DNA of 64,000 nucleotides from NCBI GenBank assembly GCA_035236585.1, contig CP141133.1:45153729-45217728 (forward strand). The letters run 5' to 3'. The stretch comes from Warburgia ugandensis (taxonomy: Eukaryota > Streptophyta > Magnoliopsida > Canellales > Canellaceae). Below the pieces are notes generated by a model, which saw only the letters and a list, made by a program, of their open reading frames with translations, was not told the DNA's origin and did no database searches. The position numbers were made by a program, and so were the translations under genes. This document shows positions 63,598 to 64,000 of the stretch, one piece after another. How positions within the stretch are numbered: the stretch's first letter is position 1; every line of letters starts with the position of its first letter.

Positions 63598-64000
63598 CAT
63601 TCACCCAGTTCCAGTATAGTACCCTTATGTTCAATATGAAGATCGCAATCCAATTAGAGGATGAGAAATAGTGAGTGAATAAGAAATAAAATAGTATTTG
63701 ATGAGAATGAGTTATGTGATTAACTCATTAGTTAAGAATGGGTATGGAAAGAGTTATGTGATTGACTCATTATGTGAGGAGTTAATGTAATTAACTCATG
63801 GTGTACTAATGGAGTATAAGTAGATATTACTTAGTGAAATAAGTAGGAGTATTACTTGGTAAGTTAATGATATCAATATAGGAAATAGTATGTTATAGAA
63901 ACAAGTAAGGAAAACATTACAATAGAGGAAGAATTAATGTATGATATTTAGGTATAACTTGAAATCTAAAGTAAAATACCTGTAGAAATAAAATACATTA
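63598..64000 (+). mobile_element. Element VII leader
   Basis: Non-coding leader running off the window. It contains a short repeat GAGTTATGTGATTRACTCATTA at 63709 and 63751, and a related palindromic GAGTTAATGTAATTAACTC at 63779. Any gag would lie beyond 64000. Confidence 0.6.

Overview
This window is AT-rich plant nuclear DNA made up almost wholly of old, nested retrotransposons. I find no intact cellular gene, no rRNA or tRNA gene, no CRISPR and no operon structure. The plant assignment rests on Ty3/gypsy elements of the Ogre/Tat/Athila (OTA) type with tRNA-Asp-like primer sites, chromovirus-type LTRs with an initiator-Met tRNA primer site, a Ty1/copia fragment, L1 and RTE LINE fragments, and an Au-type SINE. 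The density of nesting suggests heterochromatin; the species cannot be named from this sequence. All coding regions are pseudogenes with many stops and frameshifts, and all similarity calls are my own by-eye readings of translated motifs.

Layout. 1-1624: end of an alpha-family LTR. 1625-3716: unassigned DNA with an L1 reverse-transcriptase scrap and a hairpin. 3717-5275: a foreign LTR fragment (delta). 5276-18842 (minus strand): two OTA elements (I and II) in tandem, sharing one LTR (11172-16422). Both keep gag and protease but lack reverse transcriptase, RNase H and integrase. Their shared LTR is split by an oppositely oriented solo LTR with a perfect 5-bp duplication. 18843-21235: truncated alpha and beta LTRs.

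21240-37886 (plus strand): element III, a nearly complete OTA element (LTR, PBS, gag, protease, RT, RNase H, integrase, 3' UTR, PPT, LTR). It was hit by at least four later insertions: a beta solo LTR in the leader, an RTE LINE end with a (CAT)n tail in gag, an alpha solo LTR in integrase (perfect ACATT duplication), and an Au-type SINE in the 3' UTR (perfect 17-bp duplication). Element III itself sits in element IV.

37887-about 48575 (minus strand): element IV, another OTA element, broken inside RT by a 3.7-kb LTR (gamma) and carrying a 430-bp tandem duplication. 48576-51474: beta LTR. 51475-53716: unassigned, with a possible copia LTR end and a possible SINE. 53717-55610: copia 5' LTR, PBS, gag and the start of pol. 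55800-55986: a 69-bp tandem repeat. 55986-63336 (minus strand): element VI, with alpha LTRs around a 3.5-kb interior that has no open reading frames. 63337-64000: the LTR end, initiator-Met PBS and leader of a further element.

I found no undescribed cellular system. The most unusual items are the tandem gag-protease-only elements sharing an LTR, the opposed LTR nest that could form long hairpin RNA, the ordered nesting supported by target duplications, and the LTR element without recognisable coding sequence.
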